DNA of 64,000 nt from Photobacterium profundum SS9 (GTDB taxonomy: Bacteria > Pseudomonadota > Gammaproteobacteria > Enterobacterales > Vibrionaceae). The stretch is taken from NCBI RefSeq assembly GCF_000196255.1, contig NC_006370.1, positions 464,187 to 528,186 on the forward strand, read 5' to 3'. Both the position numbers and the translations under genes were made by a program. Every line of letters begins with the position of its first letter. Within the stretch, counting starts at the first letter, position 1. The notes beneath the pieces are model-generated. The model did no database searches and had not been told where the DNA came from. It saw nothing but the letters and a program-made list of their open reading frames with translations. Shown piece by piece: positions 1 through 10,825 of the stretch.

Positions 1-2
1 TA

Positions 3-2846
3 TTGTCTATAGCCGCAACCAAAGCGTTAGATAAACTTCAACAAGCCCATCCTGAACTCTTGGCTCAGTGGCCAACAGAGCGCCAAAATGAACTTGAAAC
101 CGTGATTGGTTTAAGTGATTTTATTGCATCATCCCTAGTGTGCGATGGGCAATTATTACTTTGGTTATCCGAACATCTTGATGATAAAGAGCACGCTGAG
201 CAGTACCGTCAACAGCTTGAAACAAAGCTAGCGACCACGGCAGATGATGTCGGGTTAATGCGTCAATTACGCGCCTTTCGACGCCAAGAAATGGTGTGGA
301 TTGCGTGGCGCGATTTCACTAATAAGTCCACATTAGAGCAAAGCCTTGCGCACCTCTCTCAGCTTGCTGAAGCCCTTATTATGGAAGCGTATCAATGGCT
401 TTATAATCAATGTTGTAAAGAATGGGGTACGCCTACAAATTCTGCAGGTGAAGCGCAGCCGATGTTGGTGCTTGGGATGGGGAAGTTAGGTGGCGGAGAA
501 CTAAACTTTTCTTCTGATATTGATCTGATTTTCACTTACCCCGAAAACGGCGATACGGTGGGTGGTCGTCGTAGCATGGCAAACGCCCAATTCTTTACCC
601 GTTTAGGTCAGCGTTTGATAAAGGCACTTGATCAGCCAACCTATGATGGTTTTTGTTATCGTGTTGATATGCGGTTACGCCCATTTGGTGATAGTGGTCC
701 TTTAGTGATGAGTTATGCGGCACTAGAAGATTATTACCAAGAGCAAGGACGAGATTGGGAACGTTATGCGATGATCAAAGCGCGTGTAATGGGGCGTGAA
801 AGCTTTACCCAATACCAAGAATTACGTCAAATGTTACGTCCTTTTGTTTTCCGTCGTTATATCGATTTCAGTGCCATTCAAGCATTGCGTCGCATGAAAT
901 CCATGATCAGCAGCGAAGTGCGACGTCGTGGTCTTAGTAATAATATTAAGTTAGGTGCTGGTGGTATTCGCGAAGTTGAGTTTATTGCCCAGTCATTTCA
1001 GCTCATTCGCGGTGGACGAGAGCCAAGTTTACGTGGTCGTGGCTTATTGGAAACCTTGGCTGCAATGAAGCAATTGGCATTACTGCCAGAAAAACAGATT
1101 GAGCACCTTGAACAGGGCTACTGCTTTTTAAGAAAGTTAGAAAACTTACTACAAGCGATTGATGACAAACAAACACAGACATTACCCGATAAGCCATTAG
1201 ATCAAATACGCTTAGCGTTTGCGATGGGCTATGCAGATTGGCAATCCTTGTTTGAAGCCATTGAACTACATATGAGTGCGGTCCATCTGGTGTTTGACGA
1301 TATTATCGGTACTGACGAGGATGACGCTGGATGCTCAGTTAGTGAGCAATACAATGAAATGTGGACAATGGCGAAAGATGAGGATGTTCTGCTGAACATA
1401 ATGGCAGAGTTAGAAGCTCCTGACTCCGCAAACCAAGTTAGTACTATATTGGGGATGAAAGCAGAATTATCGAAGCGTACCTTAGGGCCTAGAGGCCGAG
1501 AAGTTCTTACAAGGTTGATGCCTGAAGTCTTATCTCGCATTGTTCCACGTCCTGATGCTTCAGCTGTATTGGCGCGCGTGACTAAATTGATTGTGCGTGT
1601 TGCAACCCGTACCACGTATCTTGAATTGCTGGGGGAACACCCCGCAGCATTAGGGCAATTAATTCGATTATGTGCTGCGAGCCCGATGGTGGCAGAGCAG
1701 CTAACGCAATACCCGATTTTGCTTGATGAGCTATTGGATCCTCAACATTTATATAACCCAACCCCATTGGATCAATATGGTGATGAGTTACGCGAATACC
1801 TTGCTCGTATCCCTGAAGAGGATATGGAGCAACAAATGGAGGCTATTCGTCAGTATAAGCAAGCGCAATTATTACGCATTGCAGCGGCTGATATCGCGGG
1901 TGCGTTGCCCTTGATGGCCGTGAGTGATCACCTTACATACCTTGCTGAAGCAATTATCACTGCGGTGGTTAACCAAGCTTGGTTACAAATGGCCGAGAAG
2001 TATGGTGAGCCCACACATTTAGTTGATCGTAATGGCAAAGGTTTTGGTGTTATTGGATACGGAAAAGTCGGCGGTTGGGAATTAGGCTACGGTTCTGATT
2101 TAGATGTGGTCTTTTTACATGATTGCCCTGCCGATATTTATACCAACGGTAAAAAAGAGATTGATGGTCGTCAGTTTTATTTAAGGTTAGCGCAGCGTAT
2201 TGTGCATTTATTTTCAACACGTACATCGTCTGGGGTGTTATACGAAATTGATGTGCGTCTTCGCCCGTCAGGTGCCTCTGGTCTATTGGTGAGTACTGTT
2301 GAGTCTTTTGATGAATACCAACAAAAAGAAGCATGGACATGGGAACATCAAGCATTAGTGCGTGCCAGAATGATCTATGGCGATGTGCCATTATTCGATG
2401 CTTTTTCTGATGTGCGAAAACGTATTCTAACTCAACCTCGAGATACTCAATCACTACAGGTTGATGTAGTGAGTATGCGTCATAAAATGCGCGTTCATTT
2501 AGGCAGTAAAAAAAACGGTATGTTTGGCTTAAAGCAAGATAAAGGTGGTATTACCGATATTGAGTTTTTAGCGCAATATTTGGTATTACAACATTCACAT
2601 ACTGAACCTTATTTAACGCGTTGGTCTGATAATGTTCGTATTTTTGATACTATGGCGGAATGTGAAGTATTGAGCTTGTCTCAAGCATCGGCATTGAAGC
2701 AAGCCTATTGCGTGATGCGTGATGATATTCACCGTTTGAACTTACTTGGATTACCCGTTTATGTTGATGAATCACAGTTTGTCACTGAGCGTGAAACTGT
2801 ACAGCAGATCTGGCAAGAATACTTAGTACCAAGCAGTGATGAGTAA
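3..2846 (+). CDS. glnE: Bifunctional glutamine synthetase adenylyltransferase/adenylyl-removing enzyme (5' end at window edge)
   Basis: GlnE adds AMP to or removes it from glutamine synthetase in response to PII, so it sets nitrogen assimilation in the cytoplasm. The two nucleotidyltransferase cores are visible: [20 protein letters not shown] near residues 158-177 (first G-S-D-x-D motif) and a second [17 protein letters not shown] copy near 685-701, each followed by an R-x-R-P-x-G strand ([20 protein letters not shown]). From the TTG at position 3 the frame is 947 codons, about the usual family length (946 in E. coli). No ribosome site is visible because the window starts there, so the true start may be this TTG or a codon just upstream. 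hldE follows 160 bases later on the same strand. Confidence 0.95.
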   Translation: MSIAATKALDKLQQAHPELLAQWPTERQNELETVIGLSDFIASSLVCDGQLLLWLSEHLDDKEHAEQYRQQLETKLATTADDVGLMRQLRAFRRQEMVWIAWRDFTNKSTLEQSLAHLSQLAEALIMEAYQWLYNQCCKEWGTPTNSAGEAQPMLVLGMGKLGGGELNFSSDIDLIFTYPENGDTVGGRRSMANAQFFTRLGQRLIKALDQPTYDGFCYRVDMRLRPFGDSGPLVMSYAALEDYYQEQGRDWERYAMIKARVMGRESFTQYQELRQMLRPFVFRRYIDFSAIQALRRMKSMISSEVRRRGLSNNIKLGAGGIREVEFIAQSFQLIRGGREPSLRGRGLLETLAAMKQLALLPEKQIEHLEQGYCFLRKLENLLQAIDDKQTQTLPDKPLDQIRLAFAMGYADWQSLFEAIELHMSAVHLVFDDIIGTDEDDAGCSVSEQYNEMWTMAKDEDVLLNIMAELEAPDSANQVSTILGMKAELSKRTLGPRGREVLTRLMPEVLSRIVPRPDASAVLARVTKLIVRVATRTTYLELLGEHPAALGQLIRLCAASPMVAEQLTQYPILLDELLDPQHLYNPTPLDQYGDELREYLARIPEEDMEQQMEAIRQYKQAQLLRIAAADIAGALPLMAVSDHLTYLAEAIITAVVNQAWLQMAEKYGEPTHLVDRNGKGFGVIGYGKVGGWELGYGSDLDVVFLHDCPADIYTNGKKEIDGRQFYLRLAQRIVHLFSTRTSSGVLYEIDVRLRPSGASGLLVSTVESFDEYQQKEAWTWEHQALVRARMIYGDVPLFDAFSDVRKRILTQPRDTQSLQVDVVSMRHKMRVHLGSKKNGMFGLKQDKGGITDIEFLAQYLVLQHSHTEPYLTRWSDNVRIFDTMAECEVLSLSQASALKQAYCVMRDDIHRLNLLGLPVYVDESQFVTERETVQQIWQEYLVPSSDE

Positions 2847-3005
2847 TGTATAGTTTTAAAAAATTATTGAGTTAACGAATACTTAAAATAAACTAACTAC
2901 GCTTATTTTTGGTCAAAACCAACTAAGTGTATTAAAACCGCCATAATGTAAGGCATTTTTACTTTATGTTAGTACTTGGTGGTTTTCACTATCCCGGAGA
3001 TAAAA

Positions 3006-4436
3006 ATGAAACTGACTCTTCCTGATTATGATCAAGCTAGTGTTCTGGTTGTTGGAGACATCATGCTTGATCGTTATTGGTATGGACCCACAGGGCGTAT
3101 TTCGCCTGAAGCGCCAGTACCAGTAGTCAAAGTTGAGCAGATCGAAGAGCGCCCTGGTGGTGCTGCAAACGTTGCAATGAACATTGCCGCCTTAGGTGGG
3201 CATGTTCATTTAGTTGGGTTAACTGGGATAGATGAGCCAGCTAAAGCCTTAAATGAAAAGCTGACCTCACTAGATGTACGGTGTGATTTCGTGTCGCTGC
3301 CTGATTACCCAACCATTACCAAATTACGAGTAATGAGCCGTGGGCAACAGATGATCCGATTAGATTTTGAAGAAGGTTTCCATGGTGTGGATAAGGGCCT
3401 TATTCTGCCGCGTTTAGAGCAATCTCTAACGCATGTAAAAACGGTTATCTTGTCTGATTATGCGAAAGGTGCACTGGAGCATGTCAGTGCCATGATTAAG
3501 CTCGCACGTGACGCGGGTAAGCCTGTCTTTATCGATCCTAAAGGTACCGATTTTGAACGCTACCGTGGCGCTACATTATTAACCCCTAATCTATCTGAAT
3601 TCGAACTTGTTGCCGGTAAAGTGACGAGCGATGATGAACTAGTAGAAAAAGGGTTTGAACTGATCGAGCGTTTTGACTTTGAAGCGCTATTGGTTACACG
3701 CAGTGAACATGGCATGACCTTGCTACAGAAAGGACAAGCGCCTTTGCATCTGCCGACACTTGCTCAAGAAGTCTATGACGTAACAGGTGCTGGTGATACG
3801 GTGATATCAGTATTAGCTTCTTCTGTTGCTGCGGGCAAATCGTTAGCGGATGCTTGTAAACTAGCCAATGCCGCGGCAGGTGTCGTGGTCGCTAAGTTAG
3901 GCACTTCGACGCTATCAACCATTGAGCTTACTGAAGCTATTTATGGTAGCCAAGATAGTGGCTATGGTGTGATCGCAGAAACAGAGCTTAAGCAAGCCGT
4001 ATCGGTAGCAAGACAACGTGGTGAAACGGTTGTGATGACGAATGGTTGCTTTGATATCTTGCATGCGGGTCATGTTGCTTATCTTGCAGAGGCCGCTAAA
4101 TTAGGTGATCGTTTAATTGTTGCTGTGAATTCTGATAGCTCAGTGCAAGGTCTAAAAGGTCCTGGTCGTCCAGTTAACCCTGAAGATCGTCGTATGGCGG
4201 TATTAGCAGGTCTAGGTGCTGTTGATTGGGTGGTTCCGTTTACGGAGGAAACGCCTCAACGTTTAATTAGTGAGATATTACCCAGTCTGCTGGTTAAAGG
4301 TGGTGATTATAAACCTGAAGATATTGCGGGCGGAAAAGAGGTTATTGCTGCAGGTGGCGAAGTGCGTGTTCTGAGTTTTGAGGATGGTTGCTCTACCAGT
4401 AAGATCATTGAAGCGATTCGTGGTGGCAAAGGTTGA
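3006..4436 (+). CDS. hldE: Bifunctional D-glycero-beta-D-manno-heptose-7-phosphate kinase / heptose 1-phosphate adenylyltransferase
   Basis: HldE carries out two steps in making ADP-heptose for the LPS inner core. The N-terminal ribokinase-type domain (about residues 1-318) shows GGAANVAMN and the TGAGDT anion-hole motif with its catalytic Asp. The C-terminal cytidylyltransferase-type domain starts near 345 with [12 protein letters not shown], containing the HxGH nucleotide-binding signature. The start chosen is ATG 3006, giving 476 residues like E. coli HldE (477). It is preceded by GGAG at 2996-2999, while an earlier in-frame start at 2976 has no such site. An imperfect inverted repeat (AAAACCGCCA near 2935, TGGTGGTTTT near 2978) lies just upstream. 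glnE upstream matches the usual enterobacterial neighbourhood. Confidence 0.96.
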   Translation: MKLTLPDYDQASVLVVGDIMLDRYWYGPTGRISPEAPVPVVKVEQIEERPGGAANVAMNIAALGGHVHLVGLTGIDEPAKALNEKLTSLDVRCDFVSLPDYPTITKLRVMSRGQQMIRLDFEEGFHGVDKGLILPRLEQSLTHVKTVILSDYAKGALEHVSAMIKLARDAGKPVFIDPKGTDFERYRGATLLTPNLSEFELVAGKVTSDDELVEKGFELIERFDFEALLVTRSEHGMTLLQKGQAPLHLPTLAQEVYDVTGAGDTVISVLASSVAAGKSLADACKLANAAAGVVVAKLGTSTLSTIELTEAIYGSQDSGYGVIAETELKQAVSVARQRGETVVMTNGCFDILHAGHVAYLAEAAKLGDRLIVAVNSDSSVQGLKGPGRPVNPEDRRMAVLAGLGAVDWVVPFTEETPQRLISEILPSLLVKGGDYKPEDIAGGKEVIAAGGEVRVLSFEDGCSTSKIIEAIRGGKG

Positions 4437-4489
4437 TACCATTCTGTATAAGCAGTGGTTTTTAATTCGTTCGCTGGAATTGAAGCATA

Positions 4490-4520
4490 AAAAAGCGCCA
4501 TAGTGTATGGCGCTTTTTTT
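4490..4520. terminator. Bidirectional Rho-independent terminator between hldE and tolC
   Basis: The stem GCGCCAT (4495-4501) pairs with ATGGCGC (4507-4513) around the loop AGTGT. It is followed by seven T on the plus strand and preceded by a run of A, so it can end both hldE (plus) and tolC (minus) transcripts, which converge here. Confidence 0.9.
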
Positions 4521-4616
4521 ATATCGGTATCTGTTGCACTATCTACTTCGAAGTACGATTCAATAGAAGTAGCTCAATAGAAGCAGTATTCGATTGAAAT
4601 AATACAGACGATAAGA

Positions 4617-5903
4617 TTATTTCTTAGCAGCAATCAAGCCTTTGTTAACATCAATGATGTCTTGTTCATTCAATGAACCAACTGCTTGCTTAAGCTGAAT
4701 TTGACTGATGATGTACTGGTAACGAGAGCTTGATAGCTGACGGTTTGCATCGTATAAACGACGTGTAGCATCAAGAACATCAACAATGGTACGCGTGCCT
4801 ACATCAAAACCAGCTTCCGTTGCTTCTAATGCTGATTTAGCTGAAATCACGGATTGTTGATAAGCGTGGATAGCACCAATCGTGGCATTTATGTTGTTAT
4901 AAAGAGCACGTACGTCTTTTACAACACCACGGTATGAACCTTCTAAATCTTCGCTCGCAGACACATAATTAAACTGTGCTTGTTTCACTTCAGACGTTGT
5001 TCTACCACCGGTATAAACGGGTAAGTTTAAATTGATACCTGCCGTTAATGTACCTTCATCGGTAATACTAATTTTATCATCGTAGTTGTAACCTGCATCA
5101 AACGACAATGTTGGTAAATGGCCTGATTCAGCAAGTGAAATATTATCACGTGCAACATCTTGAGAAATACGTGATGTTAGCAAGGTTAAGTTTTCATTGG
5201 CTGCATCTTGTAGCAAGCTTTCAACGTTCGATTGTGGCGCACTAGCCGAGAAACGTGCCGTATCTAAGATTTTCAGGTTGGTGTGTGCTTGACCTGTGAT
5301 CTCACGGATTTCTTCGTAGCTGTTGGTCAGTGCGTTCTCATTCAGAATTTCATCAGCCAATACGGTATCGTATTGAGCTTGAGCATCATGCACGTCAGTG
5401 ATAGCAGAAAGACCCACTTCAAAACGTTGCTTAGTTTGTTCTAATTGACGACCGACCGCGGCTTTTTCAGCACGAACAAAGGCTAGATCATCCATTGCTT
5501 TAAGCACGTCGAAATAAGATTGTGCAACACGGTAGATTAAATCTTGTTGTGATGCCGCGTAAGAAGCATCACTTTGGCGAGCCACTTTTTCGGCAATATC
5601 GAGATTTATCCAGCTTGAGCGATTATAGATAGACTGGCTAAGAGTCAAACCACCGTTAAAGCCATCAGCATCACCGTCTAAAGTCGCGACGTTATATCCA
5701 GCCGTTAAGTTAATCTGTGGCAGTAATGAACTACGTGAGGAATTGATTGCCTCAAAAGCAGAATCTTTATCTGAAGCCGCTCTTAATAACTGAGGATCAT
5801 TTTGTTTTGCTTGTTGGTAGATGTTAGCAAGATCATCAGCCAGTGCCGTTTGGCTGAAACTGCCAAGCGCAACGCTAATAATGAGCGGAAGCAATTTATT
5901 CAT
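4617..5903 (-). CDS. tolC: TolC-family outer membrane channel protein
   Basis: TolC forms the trimeric outer membrane duct used by RND, MFS and ABC efflux pumps and by type I secretion. The 428-residue product begins with a Sec signal peptide (cleavage likely after SQTALA, near residue 22). The rest shows two homologous outer-membrane-efflux repeats rich in heptad-like Ala/Gln helices, ending around VGSLNEQDIIDVNKGL. This is shorter than E. coli TolC (about 493) but in the range of Vibrio homologues. The start has an upstream AGGAAAGG. It is divergent from nudF, the same arrangement as tolC/nudF in E. coli, with about 260 bases of promoter space between them. Confidence 0.93.
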   Translation of the reverse strand: MNKLLPLIISVALGSFSQTALADDLANIYQQAKQNDPQLLRAASDKDSAFEAINSSRSSLLPQINLTAGYNVATLDGDADGFNGGLTLSQSIYNRSSWINLDIAEKVARQSDASYAASQQDLIYRVAQSYFDVLKAMDDLAFVRAEKAAVGRQLEQTKQRFEVGLSAITDVHDAQAQYDTVLADEILNENALTNSYEEIREITGQAHTNLKILDTARFSASAPQSNVESLLQDAANENLTLLTSRISQDVARDNISLAESGHLPTLSFDAGYNYDDKISITDEGTLTAGINLNLPVYTGGRTTSEVKQAQFNYVSASEDLEGSYRGVVKDVRALYNNINATIGAIHAYQQSVISAKSALEATEAGFDVGTRTIVDVLDATRRLYDANRQLSSSRYQYIISQIQLKQAVGSLNEQDIIDVNKGLIAAKK

Positions 5904-6164
5904 GGATGCCTTTCCTGATCCTGATAAAAAATAAAAGATAAAAATATACGCAAAGAATCAGTGTACCTTAAGTAAGCTGACTAGGAACTGATCATTACGT
6001 AATTTTACTTAATATATCGTTGTTTATTTAATCATATGTGATTGTAAACTATCCAACTAGGAATGATTACTTAAAAAAATTCACAAAATTTATGATAAAT
6101 GTTGAATTTGATCATTGCTGCTGACCCTTTTGAATGAAAAGATAGGGGATTCAGGAGAGCATGG

Positions 6165-6797
6165 ATGACCCAAAAAGTGTCTTTAAGTGAAAACCAACCT
6201 TTTTATACCAAGGATGATGTTGAAATTTTGTCGTCCGAGAAAGTATATAACGGCTTTTTCAGTATGGTGAAATACCGCTTACGACATAAATTGTTTAATG
6301 GTAGTTGGAGTAAGCCACTTGAGCGTGAATTATTCGAGCGTGGTCACGCTGCGGCATTGCTGCCTTATGATCCCATTGAAGACAAAGTCGTGATATTGGA
6401 ACAATTTCGTATTGGCGCAATGGTGGCTGAATTTACACCGTGGCAGTTAGAAATTGTTGCTGGCATTATCGAACCTGGTGAATCCGCTCACGATGTTGCG
6501 TGTCGTGAAGCGGTAGAAGAAGCAGGCTTAACGGTGACTGATTTAGAAAAAGTGACACGTTATTTATCGAGCTCTGGTGGCTGTTCTGAAACATTGGATG
6601 TCTTTGTGGGTCGCGTTGATAGTACCCAAGCCCAAGGGATTCATGGCCTTATTGATGAAGGTGAAGATATTCGCGTTCATGTGATAACACGACAAGAAGC
6701 TTACCAGTGGGTAGAGTCGGGAAAAATTGAGAATGCCGCATCGATCATTGCGCTACAATGGTTGCAGTTGAACTACTTACGTTTACAAAGTAAATAG
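6165..6797 (+). CDS. nudF: ADP-ribose pyrophosphatase (Nudix hydrolase)
   Basis: NudF hydrolyses ADP-ribose to AMP and ribose 5-phosphate. The 210-residue protein has the Nudix box GIIEPGESAHDVACREAVEEAG (catalytic REAVEEAG, near residues 100-121) and the family ending EDIRVHV...AYQWVESGKIENAASIIALQWLQL, very close to E. coli NudF (209 residues). The ATG at 6165 has AGGAG at 6153-6157. A second ATG at 6161 is in another frame and soon stops. It is the first gene of the nudF-yqiB-cpdA-yqiA-parE run. Confidence 0.95.
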   Translation: MTQKVSLSENQPFYTKDDVEILSSEKVYNGFFSMVKYRLRHKLFNGSWSKPLERELFERGHAAALLPYDPIEDKVVILEQFRIGAMVAEFTPWQLEIVAGIIEPGESAHDVACREAVEEAGLTVTDLEKVTRYLSSSGGCSETLDVFVGRVDSTQAQGIHGLIDEGEDIRVHVITRQEAYQWVESGKIENAASIIALQWLQLNYLRLQSK

Positions 6798-6892
6798 TAA
6801 GTATCGCAAGCTGATTTTGGGTTGTGCTGGCGAAGTAGTTCTGAATGATATTAACCAAATCGATGGCACTTTCAGTGGTCTAAGGACACCGT

Positions 6893-7321
6893 TTGAATAA
6901 GCGATATACTGTTGATCTAACGAGTTTAATGCGTTTGTATGAAACCAATTATGCGAAGCTTCTTCCATTATTGCCTAAAAGTGATGACGTCGGAGATGAA
7001 TGCGCGTATTTAGTTTTTGAACATGAATATCGACTTAAAATTACTGAGTCAACCCGCTATACCACAGTGATTTGCTTGTGGTTGCATAATGAAACAGATG
7101 CAGTGGAATACTTAGTGCCACGTTTGACGGTAAGGTTATATCACGATGCAAAAGTGGCGGAAGTGTGTTCTGCTCAGCAGATTTCACAACTTAAGCCACG
7201 GTATGATTATCCCAATTTACGTATGTATCAAAAAGATGAAAAACATCAAGTTAATCGCTTTTTGGGAGATTGGCTGACCTATTGCCTCAAGAATGGGCTC
7301 AGGAAGCAATCAATTTGTTAA
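6893..7321 (+). CDS. yqiB: YqiB family protein of unknown function (DUF1249)
   Basis: This is a conserved cytoplasmic protein of 142 residues with no known function. It matches E. coli YqiB (140 residues) through ESTRYTT, TVRLYHDAKVAEVCS and the RYDYPN...QRDEKHQVNRFL-type ending. The start is TTG 6893, preceded by AAGGA at 6882-6886. There is no ATG in a comparable position, so a non-ATG start is likely. It sits between nudF and cpdA, its usual place in Enterobacteria and Vibrionaceae, which supports orthology but gives no clue to its biochemical role. Confidence 0.9.
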   Translation: MNKRYTVDLTSLMRLYETNYAKLLPLLPKSDDVGDECAYLVFEHEYRLKITESTRYTTVICLWLHNETDAVEYLVPRLTVRLYHDAKVAEVCSAQQISQLKPRYDYPNLRMYQKDEKHQVNRFLGDWLTYCLKNGLRKQSIC

Positions 7322-7352
7322 TTGAATTAGAATAGACAAGGTTTTTGACGTT

Positions 7353-8177
7353 TTGCAGACGTATTCTCTGCCACAAACGAACCCTAATAGTGTGGTTCTA
7401 CTTCAAATAACTGATACTCATCTATTTGCTGATGAGTCGGGTTGTTTGTTAGGGGTGGCGACTAAAGATAGTTTTAATGCAGTGATAGACGCTGTAGATG
7501 CTTCCGCACGCCCGTTTGAAGCTATTGTAGCAACTGGTGATATCTCACAAGATCATACTGATGAATCTTATCAGCATTTTTCAGATGGTATTTCCCGCTG
7601 GTCTCAACCTTGTTTTTGGTTGCCGGGTAACCATGATTATCAGCCTGCTATGCACTCTGTTTTGCCATCGCCACAAATTAAATCGTGTGAGCAAGTGCTT
7701 GCAGGGGATTATTGGCAAGTCATACTACTTGATAGCCAAGTTCAGGGCGTACCGCATGGTGAGCTAAGTGAAGCACAATTGTTGATGCTGGACGCTACGT
7801 TAAAGGCATACCCAGAACGTCATGCTTTAATATTATTGCATCACCATCCATTAGTGGCGGGAAGTGCTTGGCTTGATCAGCATCAGCTGCACAATAATGA
7901 AGCCTTTTGGCAAGTCATTGATAAGTACCCCAAGGTGAGTGCAGTCTTGTGTGGGCATATCCATCAAGAACTTGATTGTATATATCATGGTGTGCGTGTG
8001 CTTGCGACACCGTCAACGTGTATTCAGTTTTTACCCGATTCAAATGATTTTGCTTTAGACAAAACGAACCCTGGTTGGCGTTACCTTGAATTAACCAGAG
8101 AAGGGCAGTTAAATACTGATGTTTGTCGTTTACAAGGTAGACGCTTTATCCCCTTGTTTAATTCAGCAGGCTATTAA
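7353..8177 (+). CDS. cpdA: 3',5'-cyclic AMP phosphodiesterase
   Basis: CpdA degrades cAMP and so lowers CRP activity. The 274-residue protein carries all calcineurin-type metallophosphoesterase motifs: ITDTHLF (D-x-H, near 19-25), ATGDISQD (G-D), LPGNHDYQ (G-N-H-D/E), LLHHHPL and CGHIHQE. Length and sequence match E. coli CpdA (275). The apparent start is TTG 7353, preceded by an AAGG at 7338-7341, a rather long spacing. The stop codon directly abuts the ATG of yqiA at 8178, so the two genes are almost certainly translated from one message. Confidence 0.94.
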   Translation: MQTYSLPQTNPNSVVLLQITDTHLFADESGCLLGVATKDSFNAVIDAVDASARPFEAIVATGDISQDHTDESYQHFSDGISRWSQPCFWLPGNHDYQPAMHSVLPSPQIKSCEQVLAGDYWQVILLDSQVQGVPHGELSEAQLLMLDATLKAYPERHALILLHHHPLVAGSAWLDQHQLHNNEAFWQVIDKYPKVSAVLCGHIHQELDCIYHGVRVLATPSTCIQFLPDSNDFALDKTNPGWRYLELTREGQLNTDVCRLQGRRFIPLFNSAGY

Positions 8178-8756
8178 ATGAAACCTTTGTTGCTTTATAT
8201 CCATGGATTCAACAGTTCTCCCTTGTCATTAAAAGCGCAGGTAATGGCAGAGTACTGTAAGCAGCATCGACCAGATATTCGCGTTGAGATCCCGCAAATG
8301 CCTTGCTATCCAGCACAAGCGGCCACATTTATTGATGATTTAGTTAGCAACTTTAAGCAAGATTATACGATAGGCTTAGTGGGTAGCTCATTAGGTGGAT
8401 ATATTTCGACATGGTTAAATAGTCGTCATCAACTCCCCGCGGTATTGGTTAATCCTGCTGTAAAACCTTATGAGTTACTGCAAGATTATCTTGGTGAGCA
8501 AGTTAACCCTTATACCAATGAGAAATATTGGCTAGAGCCTCAACATATCAATGAACTAAGAGTGATGGATGTTGAACAACTTGTTGATCCTAAACAATTT
8601 TGGTTGTTGCAACAAATGGGCGATGAAGTATTAGATTATCGCCAAGCTGTGGCAAAATATGCCGCGAGTAAACAAACCGTTGAGCCTAATGGCGACCACA
8701 GTTTTGTTGATTTTGAACGCTTTCCTGCCGATGTAATTCAATTCTTAAACCTATAA
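8178..8756 (+). CDS. yqiA: YqiA family alpha/beta-hydrolase esterase
   Basis: This small alpha/beta-hydrolase has 192 residues (E. coli YqiA, 193). E. coli YqiA hydrolyses short-chain acyl-CoA and p-nitrophenyl esters. The nucleophile elbow is GSSLGG near residues 68-73, the acid is likely Asp in MGDEVLDY, and the histidine is in NGDHSFVDF near the C terminus. It starts on the base after the cpdA stop and precedes parE by 120 bases. A cytoplasmic role in ester metabolism is inferred from the family, and the physiological substrate is unknown. Confidence 0.92.
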   Translation: MKPLLLYIHGFNSSPLSLKAQVMAEYCKQHRPDIRVEIPQMPCYPAQAATFIDDLVSNFKQDYTIGLVGSSLGGYISTWLNSRHQLPAVLVNPAVKPYELLQDYLGEQVNPYTNEKYWLEPQHINELRVMDVEQLVDPKQFWLLQQMGDEVLDYRQAVAKYAASKQTVEPNGDHSFVDFERFPADVIQFLNL

Positions 8757-8780
8757 CTGCAAATAATAAGGTTATAACTC

Positions 8781-8834
8781 GACTCACAATTGTGAGTCTT
8801 ACCGTTGACCTCCGCTTGACAACCAAGCCGAGGT
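8781..8834. other. Two palindromes in the yqiA-parE gap
   Basis: The first is a perfect 18-base palindrome, GACTCACAATTGTGAGTC, at 8781-8798. The second is a hairpin: ACCTCCGCTTG (8808-8818) pairs with CAAGCCGAGGT (8824-8834) with one mismatch and a five-base loop. Neither has a T tract, so they do not look like intrinsic terminators. The first could be an operator near the parE promoter, and the second a structure in the parE leader. Confidence 0.55.
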
Positions 8835-8876
8835 TACTGACTATTGTTGCCAAATTTCTAGTAGCCTTCCGTAATT

Positions 8877-10760
8877 ATGACAGAGCAAAGCTATAACGCC
8901 GGATCCATTGAGGTCCTAAACGGTCTTGAGCCAGTACGCCGCCGCCCAGGTATGTATACCGACACGGCTAGGCCCAATCACCTTGGTCAAGAAGTCATTG
9001 ATAACAGCGTCGATGAAGCGCTGGCAGGTCATGCCCGTAAAGTAGAAGTGATCCTCTATGCTGATCAATCATTGGAAGTGATCGATGATGGTCGAGGCAT
9101 GCCAGTAGACATTCACCCTGTAGAAGGTGTCTCTGGTGTTGAGCTTATTTTATGTAAGCTGCATGCGGGGGGGAAATTCTCGAATGATAGCTATCAGTTT
9201 TCTGGTGGTTTGCACGGGGTAGGTATTTCTGTTGTTAACGCCTTGTCTAAACGTGTTGAAGTATCAGTAAAGCGCGACGGTCAAATTTATCAAATTGCAT
9301 TTGAACATGGCGATAAAGTCTCAGAGCTCGAAGTTATTGGTACCTGTGGGCGCCGTGCGAAAGGCACGCGTGTGCATTTCTGGCCGGATGCTCGATATTT
9401 CGACAACGCTAAATTTTCTGTTACGCGGCTAAAAAGTGTCTTAAAAGCCAAAGCGGTTTTATGCCCAGGGCTTGAGATTGTTTTTACCGATAAAATTGCT
9501 GATGAAACCATTCGTTGGTGCTACGAAGATGGCTTAAAAGATTACCTGCTTGAAGGTGTGAAAGGTTATACCTTATTGCCTGAAGAGCCTTTTATTGGCG
9601 TATTTACCAGCCAAATTGAAGCGGCTGATTGGGCATTGCTTTGGTTGCCAGAAGGTGGTGAGTTAATTACAGAAAGTTACGTTAACTTAATTCCGACCGC
9701 GCAAGGTGGAACACACGTTAACGGCTTGCGCCAAGGTTTATTAGATGCCATGCGTGAATTCTGTGAATTCCGTAATCTACTACCACGTGGCGTGAAATTA
9801 ACGGCCGATGATATTTGGGACCGTTGTGCGTATGTCCTATCAGTTAAAATGCAAGATCCTCAATTTGCAGGGCAAACGAAAGAGCGTTTGTCATCACGCC
9901 AATGTGCAGCCTTTGTGTCTGGTGTCGTAAAAGATGCCTTCAGCCTTTGGTTGAACGAGCGACCACAACTTGCCGAGCAACTAGCGGAAGTGTGTATTGC
10001 TAATGCACACCGACGTATGCGTGCAAGCAAAAAGGTGGTTCGTAAAAAAATCGCTTCAGGACCGACTCTGCCAGGTAAGTTAGCCGATTGTTCTCAACAA
10101 GATCTTAATCGCACCGAGCTTTTTTTAGTGGAAGGTGACTCGGCGGGTGGTTCAGCGAAGCAAGCTCGCGATCGTATGTTCCAAGCAATCATGCCATTGC
10201 GCGGTAAAATCTTAAACACGTGGGAAGTGTCTGCTGATCAAGTGCTGGCGTCGCAAGAAGTACATAATATTTCTATCGCATTGGGTATTGATCCAGACAG
10301 CGATGATCTTAGCGGTTTACGTTACGGTAAAATTTGTGTACTTGCCGATGCCGATTCCGATGGTTTACACATTGCAACCTTGCTGTGTGCTTTGTTCATG
10401 AAGCATTTCGAAGCCTTAGTGCGTGCCGGACATGTGTATATTGCAATGCCGCCGTTGTATCGTATCGATTTGGCTAAAGAAGTGTATTACGCACTGGATG
10501 AAGCCGAAAAGAATGGTATTTTAGATCGCCTAAGTACCAAGCGTGGCAAAGTGAACGTTCAGCGATTTAAAGGTCTGGGTGAAATGAACCCACTGCAATT
10601 GCGTGAAACGACAATGGATCCCAATACACGACGCTTGGTTCAGTTAACGATTGATGATGATGAAAAAACCAATGAAATGATGGATATGCTGCTAAATAAA
10701 AAGCGAGCAGAAGATCGTCGTTTTTGGTTGCAAGATAAAGGCGATATGGCAGATGCTTAA
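8877..10760 (+). CDS. parE: DNA topoisomerase IV subunit B
   Basis: ParE is the ATPase subunit of topoisomerase IV, which decatenates daughter chromosomes with ParC. The 627-residue protein (E. coli 630) shows the GHKL ATP-binding elements QEVIDNSVDEA (catalytic Glu/Asn), DDGRGMPV and GGLHGVGISVVNAL. The TOPRIM signatures follow: EGDSAGGSAKQARDR near 419-433 and DADSDG near 491-496 for Mg2+. The C-terminal RFKGLGEMNP is diagnostic of type IIA B subunits. The ATG at 8877 fits E. coli ParE. parC follows after 137 bases that contain a strong hairpin. Confidence 0.97.
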   Translation: MTEQSYNAGSIEVLNGLEPVRRRPGMYTDTARPNHLGQEVIDNSVDEALAGHARKVEVILYADQSLEVIDDGRGMPVDIHPVEGVSGVELILCKLHAGGKFSNDSYQFSGGLHGVGISVVNALSKRVEVSVKRDGQIYQIAFEHGDKVSELEVIGTCGRRAKGTRVHFWPDARYFDNAKFSVTRLKSVLKAKAVLCPGLEIVFTDKIADETIRWCYEDGLKDYLLEGVKGYTLLPEEPFIGVFTSQIEAADWALLWLPEGGELITESYVNLIPTAQGGTHVNGLRQGLLDAMREFCEFRNLLPRGVKLTADDIWDRCAYVLSVKMQDPQFAGQTKERLSSRQCAAFVSGVVKDAFSLWLNERPQLAEQLAEVCIANAHRRMRASKKVVRKKIASGPTLPGKLADCSQQDLNRTELFLVEGDSAGGSAKQARDRMFQAIMPLRGKILNTWEVSADQVLASQEVHNISIALGIDPDSDDLSGLRYGKICVLADADSDGLHIATLLCALFMKHFEALVRAGHVYIAMPPLYRIDLAKEVYYALDEAEKNGILDRLSTKRGKVNVQRFKGLGEMNPLQLRETTMDPNTRRLVQLTIDDDEKTNEMMDMLLNKKRAEDRRFWLQDKGDMADA

Positions 10761-10825
10761 TTCAATTAGGCATGCTTTTCAATAACGTTTTTATTGTGTG
10801 TCAGTATACATAAGATTGAGTTTAT

